A stretch of 38,926 nt of DNA from Clostridiaceae bacterium (GTDB lineage Bacteria > Bacillota_A > Clostridia > Clostridiales > Clostridiaceae), in contig JAQSXU010000091.1 of assembly GCA_029256485.1 (NCBI GenBank), positions 1-38,926 on the forward strand. Direction: 5' to 3'. Numbering within the stretch: position 1 is the stretch's first letter; each line of letters opens with the position of its first letter. Below are positions 9,949 through 16,586 of this stretch, piece after piece. Made by a program: the position numbers and the translations under genes. The notes beneath the pieces are model-generated. The model made no database searches, was not told the origin of the DNA, and saw only the letters and a program-made list of their open reading frames with translations.

Positions 9949-9977
9949 TTGATTTATTTTAATGTGGATGATATAAT
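9949..9977 (+). promoter_or_regulatory. Strong plus-strand promoter in the 9.7-10.4 kb gap
   Basis: TTGATT (9949-9954), a 17-base spacer and a perfect TATAAT (9972-9977). The expected transcription start is near 9984. No large plus-strand gene follows before the terminator at 10386. Confidence 0.7.
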
Positions 9978-10118
9978 ATGGTTAAGAAGAAGTTAATTTT
10001 TCTTCTAGCATATCCTAACCCACAAAGTAATGTTATGAAAAATACCAAAAATTCTTTTAAAAAATATTACAAGCATTTGATGATATTAGACTATAGCTCA
10101 TACTTAGTACAAATATAA
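9978..10118 (+). CDS. Possible small protein, 46 codons
   Basis: An ATG at 9978 opens a frame of 46 codons starting MVKKKLIFLLAYPNP and ending at TAA. The Lys-rich head followed by a short hydrophobic run resembles a small leader or membrane peptide. The only ribosome-site candidate is GGATGA, six bases upstream. The ATG directly follows the likely -10 box, so a transcript from that promoter would start inside the gene. Either the promoter is elsewhere or this frame is not translated. Low confidence. Confidence 0.2.
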   Translation: MVKKKLIFLLAYPNPQSNVMKNTKNSFKKYYKHLMILDYSSYLVQI

Positions 10119-10421
10119 GAATTTGACTAATGTACACTATACTATGATATCTAATACAATGCTAAAGACCAGTTTAAATTAAAATTATTATGCAAGTATT
10201 ATACTATAGGAGATTAGTAGTAAAATATTGTTTGTAAAATTAAATGCCTATAAGAGATATACTTGTAATTCAGTGAGCTGAAGTAAATTTTTATAATACT
10301 TTCAAAGTATTATAAAAGATACTAGAGAAATGGGTGATTAGTATTTCAGTTGAACCAATTTTTTCTGATGAGTTAGGATTTGCTTAACCACCAATTAGTA
10401 ATTTACTAATTGGTGGTTTTA
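9984..10421 (+). ncRNA. Candidate structured RNA, about 440 nt, unknown family
   Basis: This fills most of the 706-base gap between the response regulator and the ANTAR gene. It is bounded by a consensus promoter and a strong terminator. The 5' end folds as AGAAGAA / TTCTTCT (9985-10006), flanked by GGTTA / TAACC. A near-perfect hairpin TTTATAATACTTT / AAAGTATTATAAA lies at about 10291-10317, flanked by CTGAA / TTCAG. GGTTAAG at 9980 can also pair with CTTAACC at 10383, which would close the whole molecule, if transcription starts early enough. I see no tmRNA, RNase P, SRP or riboswitch core. A 46-codon frame starting at 9978 is the alternative reading. Transcription itself is inferred. Confidence 0.45.
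10386..10421. terminator. Strong terminator between candidate RNA and ANTAR gene
   Basis: AACCACCAATTAGTAA pairs with TTTACTAATTGGTGGTT almost without loop, followed by TTTT on the plus strand. It can end the plus-strand candidate RNA and, in the other direction, the nitrogen operon, whose last stop codon is at 10424. Confidence 0.85.
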
Positions 10422-10423
10422 AC

Positions 10424-10993
10424 TTATTCATACTTTTCTATAATCTTAGCTGCCAGTTTATACATTGGAACACAAAAATCCATACTTTTTTTTCTTAAAT
10501 ATTTAAATGCTTCATCTTCTGAAATTTTTAACCTTTTCATGACAATACCTTTTGCTCTATCTATTACTTTTCTATTCTCTATTTCCTTTTCAAGGCTCTT
10601 AATTTTATCTTGAAGTTCCTTAACTTTTATAACATTATTTAAGCTAAATTCTATTGTTTGATATAATTGCTCTGAATTTATTGGCTTAGTTATATATGCA
10701 AAAATATTCATGTTATTCAATTGCTCATAAAATGAAGAGTCAAGTTTATTGGTAATAAATAGGACACTTGAAACTTTGTCTTCTTCTATTATTTTAGCTA
10801 CCTTAAAAGCATTAATTCCTATAAGGTTAATATCAATAATCACTAAATGTGGAAACAAGCTTCTACTTATTCTTAATACTTCTCCACCATTATGTGCCTG
10901 ATAGATCATGTATCCTCTCGCTTTTAATAGTTCACTAATGCGTTGTCTATTTTTATAGTCACTATCAGCAACTACTATTTTATAATTATCCAT
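10424..10993 (-). CDS. nitR: ANTAR-domain antitermination regulator (NitR-like)
   Basis: An RNA-binding response regulator of about 189 residues. The receiver domain (1-120) has VVADSD, phosphoacceptor Asp54 in LVIIDINLIG and Lys103 in ITKPI. A short coiled coil (about 118-135) links to the ANTAR domain (about 133-187; AKGIVMKRLKISEDEAFKYL). ANTAR proteins bind tandem hexaloop hairpins in leaders and block terminator formation, often in nitrogen genes. The chosen ATG at 10993 has GGAGTGAT just upstream; the longer frame to 11020 has no ribosome site. It is the last gene of amtB-glnK-glnA-nitR, 50 bases after glnA. A likely target is the amtB leader at 14116-14176. The symbol follows the glnA-linked clostridial homologue. 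Confidence 0.88.
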   Translation of the reverse strand: MDNYKIVVADSDYKNRQRISELLKARGYMIYQAHNGGEVLRISRSLFPHLVIIDINLIGINAFKVAKIIEEDKVSSVLFITNKLDSSFYEQLNNMNIFAYITKPINSEQLYQTIEFSLNNVIKVKELQDKIKSLEKEIENRKVIDRAKGIVMKRLKISEDEAFKYLRKKSMDFCVPMYKLAAKIIEKYE

Positions 10994-11042
10994 ATTATCA
11001 CTCCGGATGGCACAATTCATTCGACAATTAAAGGCTGTAGGT

Positions 11043-12377
11043 CTAATACTTTCTTAAATATCTATCAATTTCCCACTGAGATATATATTTAGAATACTCA
11101 TTCCATTCATAAGAAGCTGCTTCAATAAACCTTTTATATGCATGTTCACCCAAGGATGACTTTATTACCTCATCTTTAGACAGCTCTTCAAGTGCTTCAT
11201 ATAAATTAATAGGCAACCTTTCTATGCCTCTTTCTTCAGCTTCATGTTCTCCAATTTCATACATATTGCTAGTTACCTGACTAGGCGGCTCTATTTTATT
11301 TTTAATTCCATCTAAACCAGCTTTTAATGTTACTGCTAATGCCAAGTATGGATTGGCACATGGATCAGGATTTCTTAACTCAATCCTTGTACCCACTCCT
11401 CTTTCTGCTGGTATTCTAATTAACGGGCTTCTATTACTTGCAGACCAAGCTATCAGAACTGGTGCTTCATATCCCGGAACTAACCTTTTATATGAATTCA
11501 CTGTTGGATTAGTTATAGCAGTATAAGCTTTAGCATGCTTTAATAGGCCTCCTAAAAAGTTATATGCAATAGTTGAAAGACCTAAATCATTATTTCCATC
11601 ATAAAAAGCATTTTGAGAATCTAACGTTGAAAGTGACATATTAAGGTGCATTCCAGATCCATTAACACCAAATTTAGGTTTTGGCATAAAGGTAGCATGC
11701 AGTCCATGCCTTTGAGCAATAATTCTTACCACCATTTTAAATGTCATAATATTATCTGCAGTAGCCAATGCATCATCATATTCAAAGTCAATTTCATGCT
11801 GCCCGGGTGCTACTTCATGATGAGATGTTTCAATTTTAAAACCCATTTGCTTTAAAAACATTGTCATTTCGTTCCTAGCATTTCCACCTAAATCTATTGG
11901 TGCAAGATCAAAATATTCTGCATTGTCATGTGTTTCAAGAGATGGGTTACCTTTTTCATCTGTATGAAACAAAAAAAACTCACATTCTGGTCCCACCTTC
12001 ATAATATATCCCATTTGCTTTGCTTCATTCAGCATTTTTTTTAATGTATTTCTAGGGCATCCTTCAAAAAGTGTGCCATCAATATTATAAACATCACATA
12101 TTAATCGAGCTTCTTTATGAAAGTTTTCCCATGGAAACACAGTAAACGTTGATAAATCAGGTTTTAAGTACATATCAGATTCTTCAATCCTTACGAATCC
12201 ATCAATTGATGAACCGTCAAACATTATTTTACCATCCAGTGCCTTTTCTAATTGTTGAGCCGTAATTGAAACATTTTTCATTACACCCATAATATCAGTA
12301 AATTGGAGATGTATAAATTCTATATCTAGTTCTTCAACCTTCTTTAAGAGCTCTTGTTTATTAAATTCATATCTCAC
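11043..12377 (-). CDS. glnA: Glutamine synthetase, type I
   Basis: Makes glutamine from glutamate, ammonium and ATP; a dodecameric cytoplasmic enzyme. The 444-residue length matches the GSI-alpha form of low-GC Gram-positives, which is controlled by feedback rather than adenylylation. Landmarks in order: TDIMGVMKN, MFDGSSIDGF (about 52-61), GPECEFFLF, HHEVAPGQHEIDF, NGSGMHLNMS, AWSASNRSPLIRIP, and RIELRNPDPCANPYLALA. The tyrosine used for adenylylation in enteric enzymes has no counterpart. ATG start after GGAAGGGGAAGA. Located between glnK and nitR with only short gaps, so it is part of one transcription unit starting at amtB. Confidence 0.97.
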   Translation of the reverse strand: MRYEFNKQELLKKVEELDIEFIHLQFTDIMGVMKNVSITAQQLEKALDGKIMFDGSSIDGFVRIEESDMYLKPDLSTFTVFPWENFHKEARLICDVYNIDGTLFEGCPRNTLKKMLNEAKQMGYIMKVGPECEFFLFHTDEKGNPSLETHDNAEYFDLAPIDLGGNARNEMTMFLKQMGFKIETSHHEVAPGQHEIDFEYDDALATADNIMTFKMVVRIIAQRHGLHATFMPKPKFGVNGSGMHLNMSLSTLDSQNAFYDGNNDLGLSTIAYNFLGGLLKHAKAYTAITNPTVNSYKRLVPGYEAPVLIAWSASNRSPLIRIPAERGVGTRIELRNPDPCANPYLALAVTLKAGLDGIKNKIEPPSQVTSNMYEIGEHEAEERGIERLPINLYEALEELSKDEVIKSSLGEHAYKRFIEAASYEWNEYSKYISQWEIDRYLRKY

Positions 12378-12409
12378 TCTTCTTCCCCTTCCTTTAATTT
12401 AAAAGTTTA

Positions 12410-12769
12410 CTATTTATATTGTAGAGCATCTCTTCCTTCTGCCCCATTACTTATGCGTATAACATTAGCCACATCATAAATAAATATCTTTCCATCGCCC
12501 ATTTTACCCGTGTATAATACCTTCTTTGCAGTATTTACTACAGTTTCTACAGGTACTTCACAAACAACAACTTCAACCTTTATCTTTTGTAATAAATTAA
12601 TATCTACAGCCGTTCCACGATAATATTCTTTATGTCCCTTTTGTACTCCACAACCTAAAACATTAGAAACAGTCATACCTGTAATTCCAATCTCATTTAA
12701 TGCATCCTTCAAATCTTCAAATTTACTTGGAGATGCAATAATATCAATTTTAGTTATCTTTTCATTCAT
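12410..12769 (-). CDS. glnK: PII-family nitrogen regulatory protein
   Basis: A 119-residue PII protein that probably binds and gates the AmtB channel in response to 2-oxoglutarate and ATP/ADP. Seen: the N-terminal KIDIIASPSKFEDLKDAL, the T-loop region VLGCGVQKGHKEYYRG followed by TAVDINLLQKIKVEVVV, and the B-loop YTGKMGDGKIFIYDV. At the place of the uridylylated Tyr51 in enteric GlnB (AEYMVD) this protein has a Val (TAVDIN), so uridylylation there is not possible. The ATG at 12769 is preferred because the upstream GTG at 12778 is part of the GGGGTGAT ribosome site. It is placed between amtB and glnA, as in most amtB-glnK pairs. Confidence 0.93.
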   Translation of the reverse strand: MNEKITKIDIIASPSKFEDLKDALNEIGITGMTVSNVLGCGVQKGHKEYYRGTAVDINLLQKIKVEVVVCEVPVETVVNTAKKVLYTGKMGDGKIFIYDVANVIRISNGAEGRDALQYK

Positions 12770-12820
12770 ACATATCACCCCTCATGATTTTTCATAATTA
12801 TAACATATTGATACTAATTA

Positions 12821-14056
12821 TTATATATTCAAACCGCCATAAGCCTCTTCTCCATGTAAAGAAACATCTAATCCATCATGCTCTTCTTCATTACTTACCC
12901 TTATTTTAATAAACTTATTTATTAATTTTAATATTACAAATGTCATTAATACTGAAAATATAATGGTAACTAGAATAGCAATTAATTGAATACCTAAAAG
13001 TTTTGGATTACCATATAACAAACCATTTGCTCCAGCTTCATTTATAGTCTTTGTAGAAAATATTCCTGTAGCTATACCTCCCCATATTCCTCCAACTCCA
13101 TGGCAACCAAAAGCATCTAAAGAATCATCATATTTGAATTTCTGTTTAACAACTGTAACTGCAAAGAAGCATACAGCTCCACCAATAGCTCCTATTACTA
13201 GTGATGCTAAAGGGGTAACAAAACCTGCTCCTGGAGTTATAGATACAAGTCCAACCACTATACCACTAGCTATACCCAAGCTTGAAATCTTTCCTCTATG
13301 AATTAATTCACATGCGCTCCAGGATATAGCTCCTGCTGCTGCTGCTGTATTAGTAGTTATAAATGCATTTAAAGCTACTCCATTTACAGCTAGTGCACTT
13401 CCTGCATTAAATCCATACCATCCAAACAAAAGCAATCCTGCCCCTAGAAGAGTCATTGGAATGTTATGTGGAGTAATTGCATCTATTTTGTTTCTTTTTC
13501 CCAGCATTAACGCTGCAACTAATGCTGATACACCTGAACTAATATGGACCACATTGCCTCCTGCAAAATCCAATGCTCCTAGGTTTCTTATGAAACCTCC
13601 AACTCCCCACATCCAATGCGCTATTGGATCATAAACTAAAGTTGACCAAAGTAATATAAATACTGCAAATGCTAAAAAGTTCATTCTTTCTACTACCGCT
13701 CCAGATATTAAAGCAGGTGTTATTATTGCAAACATAAGTTGAAACAGTATAAACATTTGATGAGGAATAGTTGCTGCATAATCAGCATTTGGGGAAAATC
13801 CTACACCATGCAATCCTAGAAATTGAAAATTTCCTATGAATCCACCAATATCTTTACCGAAGCATAAAGTATATCCTATTAATATCCATTGTACTGATAC
13901 TATAGCAATGGCCGAATAACTCTTGGCCATTGTACTTAACACATTTTTCCTTCTAACCATTCCACCATAAAATAAAGCTAATCCAGGAGTCATTAATAAA
14001 ACTAGTACTGTTGATAAAATCATGAAAGTTGTGTCTGCTGCATTAATATTGTTCAT
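12821..14056 (-). CDS. amtB: Ammonium transporter (Amt family)
   Basis: Ammonium channel with about eleven membrane helices and 411 residues. Signature segments: LMTPGLALFYGGMVRRKN near the N-terminus, FILFQLMFAIITPALISGAVVER split around residue 105-125, DFAGGNVVHISSGVSALVAA with the pore-region His, GWYGFNAGSA, and DDSLDAFGCHGVGGIWGG with the second pore His near residue 310. ATG start after GGGGGAAGAT. First gene of the nitrogen operon. Its leader carries an intrinsic terminator with a nested hexaloop hairpin, so entry of polymerase into the operon is probably controlled by antitermination. Confidence 0.96.
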   Translation of the reverse strand: MNNINAADTTFMILSTVLVLLMTPGLALFYGGMVRRKNVLSTMAKSYSAIAIVSVQWILIGYTLCFGKDIGGFIGNFQFLGLHGVGFSPNADYAATIPHQMFILFQLMFAIITPALISGAVVERMNFLAFAVFILLWSTLVYDPIAHWMWGVGGFIRNLGALDFAGGNVVHISSGVSALVAALMLGKRNKIDAITPHNIPMTLLGAGLLLFGWYGFNAGSALAVNGVALNAFITTNTAAAAGAISWSACELIHRGKISSLGIASGIVVGLVSITPGAGFVTPLASLVIGAIGGAVCFFAVTVVKQKFKYDDSLDAFGCHGVGGIWGGIATGIFSTKTINEAGANGLLYGNPKLLGIQLIAILVTIIFSVLMTFVILKLINKFIKIRVSNEEEHDGLDVSLHGEEAYGGLNI

Positions 14057-14115
14057 TTGTATCTTCCCCCATCTTATGTAATATATTTTTTAAATATTAT
14101 AAACAGTAATATAAT

Positions 14116-14167
14116 AAAAAAAGCGTCTGAAAATATGAGAATAAAATATTCCCATTATTTCAGACGC
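14116..14167 (-). terminator. Leader terminator of the amtB operon
   Basis: On the minus strand GCGTCTGAAA (14158-14167) pairs with TTTCAGACGC (14123-14132). A further inner stem lies around ATGGGAAT / ATTCTCAT, and seven T follow (14116-14122). It stands 60 bases before the amtB start and about 180 bases after the previous gene, so it is best read as an attenuator in the amtB leader. Confidence 0.8.
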
Positions 14168-14176
14168 CATTGCCTA
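14161..14176 (-). promoter_or_regulatory. Candidate ANTAR-binding hexaloop hairpin in the amtB leader
   Basis: On the minus strand TAGGC and GTCTG can form a five-bp stem (two G-U pairs) around the hexaloop AATGGC. The loop has A in position 1 and G in position 4, the rule known for ANTAR target hairpins. Its 3' arm GTCTG is also in the 5' arm of the terminator, so the two structures exclude each other. A matching upstream first hairpin was not found with confidence. Confidence 0.5.
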
Positions 14177-14250
14177 TTCTAATATTAAATTTACTATTAT
14201 ATTAATAAAAATTCAATAGTTTTTCAAAAAAATTTAACAGCATTTAACTT

Positions 14251-14279
14251 ATTATCATAATTATAAATTCATAATTCAA
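14251..14279 (-). promoter_or_regulatory. Probable amtB operon promoter
   Basis: On the minus strand TTGAAT (14274-14279), a 17-base spacer and GATAAT (14251-14256). It gives a leader of about 190 nt containing the terminator. A second TATAAT at 14196-14201 lacks a well-spaced -35 element. Confidence 0.45.
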
Positions 14280-14292
14280 TATATAGTATTAG

Positions 14293-14325
14293 TTATCAAC
14301 ATTATCAACAATATGTTGTTGATAA
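14293..14325. repeat. Three TTATCAACA 9-mers (DnaA-box-like) in 33 bases
   Basis: TTATCAACA occurs in direct tandem at 14293-14301 and 14302-14310 and inverted at 14317-14325. Each differs from the DnaA box TTATCCACA by one base. The same bases form a hairpin just after the stop of the permease gene at 14346, so a weak terminator is the alternative. Confidence 0.5.
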
Positions 14326-14345
14326 CTATTTTCAAATAATAATAA

Positions 14346-15488
14346 CTAGATTAGCTTGAAAATGATATATAAATAACTCATAAATGAGAACATAAACAAA
14401 CTTACAAAATTATATAAGTTAAACTTATTTAAATATATTTTATTTTTTTCTTTATGTTCATTCATATATATTTTATATGAAATGAGACTTGCTAATGAAG
14501 CTATAAGAGTACCCATGCCTCCAATATTAACTCCTAAAAGGACCTCTCTCCAATTATCTGTAAATCCAGATACCAGTACGGAACAAGGAACATTGCTCAC
14601 TATCTGACTAAGTAATATAGATGAAAAATAAGGCATGTTAGGCTTTTGTAAAAAATTTCTTAAATATTCCTGTATAAACTCTATATTAGATATATTTCCA
14701 ATAAATACAAAAAAGCATATAAATGTAGCTAATAAAAAATAATCTACTTCTTTTATAAGATACTTGTCCATAAAAACTATATATAACACTGTGACCAAAA
14801 ATGTATATTTATAATCTATGAGCCCAAATACAGAAAACACTATAAGTAAAAAAAGAATAAAATATATAATAGTCCTTTTTTTATCTTTTATATGTACAGC
14901 TTCTAATGAAAGTTTTATTTCTTTCTTTAAAACTCTCTCGTTCAATAATAAAAGCCATATCATACCCAGAACAACAAAAGGCACTGTAACAGAGAAAAAC
15001 TGTAATGCGTTTAAATTGTATTGAGTGAATAAAAATAAATTTTGAGGGTTTCCCATAGGTGTTAGACTACTGCCTATATTAGCTGCTAAAGTTTGAATTA
15101 TTATTGTTTTCATAGAGTCAACCTTTGCCTTTTTAAAAGTAAATATAGATAAAGGAACAAAAGTAAGAAGTGCTACATCATTTGTTATAAGCATAGAAGT
15201 AAAAAAAGTTACTATTACAAATACCAAAGAAACCATTCTGGTATTTTTACACTTTGATAAAATTTCTAAAGCAATCTTATCCATAACTTTTAAATTTTCA
15301 AAAGCAGCAATTATTATCATTAAATTAAAAAGCAGTACTAGAACTTTGAAGTTTATATACGATATTTGTGGTTTTATAAAAAAGCAAGTAGAAATTGCTA
15401 ATAATAAAGATATACTAAACACTTTCTCATTTTTCAGTTTTTCCTTAATAAAATATATCTTATTAATATTGAAAGTTACGCTATTCAT
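14346..15488 (-). CDS. ArsB/NhaD-type anion permease
   Basis: A 380-residue integral membrane protein with about ten hydrophobic segments, of the ArsB/NhaD (ion transporter) superfamily. The two inverted-repeat signatures are visible: ITNDVALLTFVPLS followed by GSSLTPMGNPQNLFLF (about 100-155), and SNVPCSVLVSG followed by GVNIGGMGTLIASLASLISY (about 300-345). Substrate cannot be assigned: arsenite, dicarboxylates, sodium/proton and phosphate are all possible in this superfamily. AGGAGGT lies seven bases before the ATG. An out-of-frame ATG four bases earlier opens a three-codon decoy frame. It is a single gene between the tRNA and amtB. Confidence 0.85.
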   Translation of the reverse strand: MNSVTFNINKIYFIKEKLKNEKVFSISLLLAISTCFFIKPQISYINFKVLVLLFNLMIIIAAFENLKVMDKIALEILSKCKNTRMVSLVFVIVTFFTSMLITNDVALLTFVPLSIFTFKKAKVDSMKTIIIQTLAANIGSSLTPMGNPQNLFLFTQYNLNALQFFSVTVPFVVLGMIWLLLLNERVLKKEIKLSLEAVHIKDKKRTIIYFILFLLIVFSVFGLIDYKYTFLVTVLYIVFMDKYLIKEVDYFLLATFICFFVFIGNISNIEFIQEYLRNFLQKPNMPYFSSILLSQIVSNVPCSVLVSGFTDNWREVLLGVNIGGMGTLIASLASLISYKIYMNEHKEKNKIYLNKFNLYNFVSLFMFSFMSYLYIIFKLI

Positions 15489-15668
15489 TCATTTTACCTC
15501 CTTTGAAAAACAATTTTTGAAAAATATTATATATATTTAAGATCTCTTTATCGGATTCATGAATTTAAACTAATTCCAAAAATTATTTTAATCAATCATT
15601 ATTTACAAATTTACAGAAGTTTATTTTTACATTTCACTTTGCATCTCATTTCCTGTGAAATTATAAAA

Positions 15669-15700
15669 TATAAAGAGTTGTATTTCTACAACTCTTTATA
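15669..15700. terminator. Terminator of tRNA-Thr
   Basis: A 14-bp perfect stem (TATAAAGAGTTGTA / TACAACTCTTTATA) with loop TTTC starts five bases after the tRNA 3' end on the minus strand and is followed by TTTTATAATTT. Confidence 0.85.
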
Positions 15701-15705
15701 TTTTC

Positions 15706-15781
15706 TGGTGCTCCCGGCAGGATTCGAACCTGTGGCCTACTGATTACGAATCAGTTGCGCTACCAGCTGCGCTACGGGAGC
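15706..15781 (-). tRNA. tRNA-Thr (anticodon CGU)
   Basis: A 76-nt tRNA on the minus strand with encoded CCA. The acceptor arms GCTCCCG / CGGGAGC pair fully. The D arm carries AGCTGGTAGC, the anticodon stem is ACTGA / TCAGT around loop TTCGTAA (anticodon CGT, reading ACG), and the T arm has GTTCGAATC. It has its own promoter and terminator and is not in an rRNA or tRNA cluster. Confidence 0.95.
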
Positions 15782-15796
15782 ATACATAATAATTAC

Positions 15797-15825
15797 ATTC
15801 TATTACAATATAAAATTTTTATCAA
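15797..15825 (-). promoter_or_regulatory. Promoter of tRNA-Thr
   Basis: On the minus strand TTGATA (15820-15825), a 17-base spacer and TAGAAT (15797-15802), about 15 bases before the mature tRNA 5' end. Confidence 0.75.
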
Positions 15826-15963
15826 TATATATAACTTAATTTTGTGAAATAATAAAAATCCTCTTTATTTCCAGTTTATTATTAAATAAATTGTTTAAAA
15901 TAATTTATAGTATAGTATCATATTTTATCTTTATTTTTCTTCTAATATCTTCTATTATTAGAC

Positions 15964-15980
15964 TTTGACTTTCTTTGACT
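15964..15980 (+). promoter_or_regulatory. CtsR-type heat-shock operator upstream of hsp18
   Basis: TTTGACTTTCTTTGACT is a tandem heptad with a three-base spacer. It matches the CtsR consensus read from the opposite strand (GGTCAAA repeats, first base A or G). The second TTGACT can serve as a -35 box with TGTAAT at 15999-16004, so repressor bound here would block the promoter. Confidence 0.75.
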
Positions 15981-16071
15981 ATTATATTATTATATAACTG
16001 TAATAAAGATAAAGCAAAACTTAAATAGTCTTTATCAAAATAAAATATATAATTTATGGGAGGTTATATAT

Positions 16072-16524
16072 ATGTTTGATTTGGTTCCTTTTAGGAGAAA
16101 TAACAATTCATTATCAAGAAAAGGTGATTATTTCGATGAGTTTATGAATAACTTTTTTGGCGATGATTTTTTAGCTTCAGTAGATTTTATGGGTATGAGT
16201 AATGGTTTTAGGGTAGATTTAAAAGAAAATGAAAATTCTTATATGGTTGAAGCTGATTTACCTGGGGTAAATAAAGATTCAATAAATGTTGAATATAAGA
16301 ATAATTATTTGGCAATTAGCACAAAACGTGAAGATAATTTCGAAGATAAAAAAGATAATTATCTTAGACGTGAGCGAAGATACGGAGAATTTAAGAGATG
16401 TTTTTATATAGACAATGTTGATGAAGAAAAAATAGAAGCATCATTTAAGGATGGAGTATTAAAAATCAATTTGCCAAAATCTCAGTCAGGTGTCATAAAA
16501 TCTAGAAAAATAAATATTCAATAA
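16072..16524 (+). CDS. hsp18: Small heat shock protein, Hsp20 family
   Basis: A 150-residue ATP-independent holdase of the alpha-crystallin family. The variable N-terminal arm (1-44, FDLVPFRRNNN and DEFMNNFFGDDFL) precedes the alpha-crystallin domain (about 46-138), with FRVDLKENENSYMVEADLPG and ASFKDGVLKINLPK. The C-terminal I-x-I motif is in KINIQ. Length and termini match clostridial Hsp18. TGGGAGG precedes the ATG. It is the only gene of its unit, with a CtsR-type operator over its promoter and a strong terminator shared with dnaB. Confidence 0.95.
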   Translation: MFDLVPFRRNNNSLSRKGDYFDEFMNNFFGDDFLASVDFMGMSNGFRVDLKENENSYMVEADLPGVNKDSINVEYKNNYLAISTKREDNFEDKKDNYLRRERRYGEFKRCFYIDNVDEEKIEASFKDGVLKINLPKSQSGVIKSRKINIQ

Positions 16525-16534
16525 TTATCTTTTC

Positions 16535-16580
16535 AAAAAGCTAAATCCTTGTAAAATATTTTACAAGGATTTAGCTTTTT
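16535..16580. terminator. Bidirectional terminator between hsp18 and dnaB
   Basis: A stem of about 20 bp with AAAAAGCTAAATCCTTGTAA on one side and its exact complement on the other, loop AATA or similar, with T-runs on both strands. Both converging genes end within ten bases of it. Confidence 0.95.
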
Positions 16581-16586
16581 AATAAA

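Noticed and set aside
10363..10372. CTGATGAG as a hammerhead ribozyme core
   Set aside because: No GAAA follows after a second stem and no cleavage-site stem was found.
9984..10421. tmRNA, RNase P RNA, SRP RNA or c-di-GMP riboswitch in the gap
   Set aside because: None of their conserved cores is present.
11019..11025. Spo0A box TGTCGAA upstream of nitR
   Set aside because: A single seven-base match inside an operon is expected by chance.
14196..14227. TATAAT at 14196 as the amtB promoter
   Set aside because: The nearest TTGAAA is 20 bases away; the pair at 14251-14279 has a 17-base spacer.
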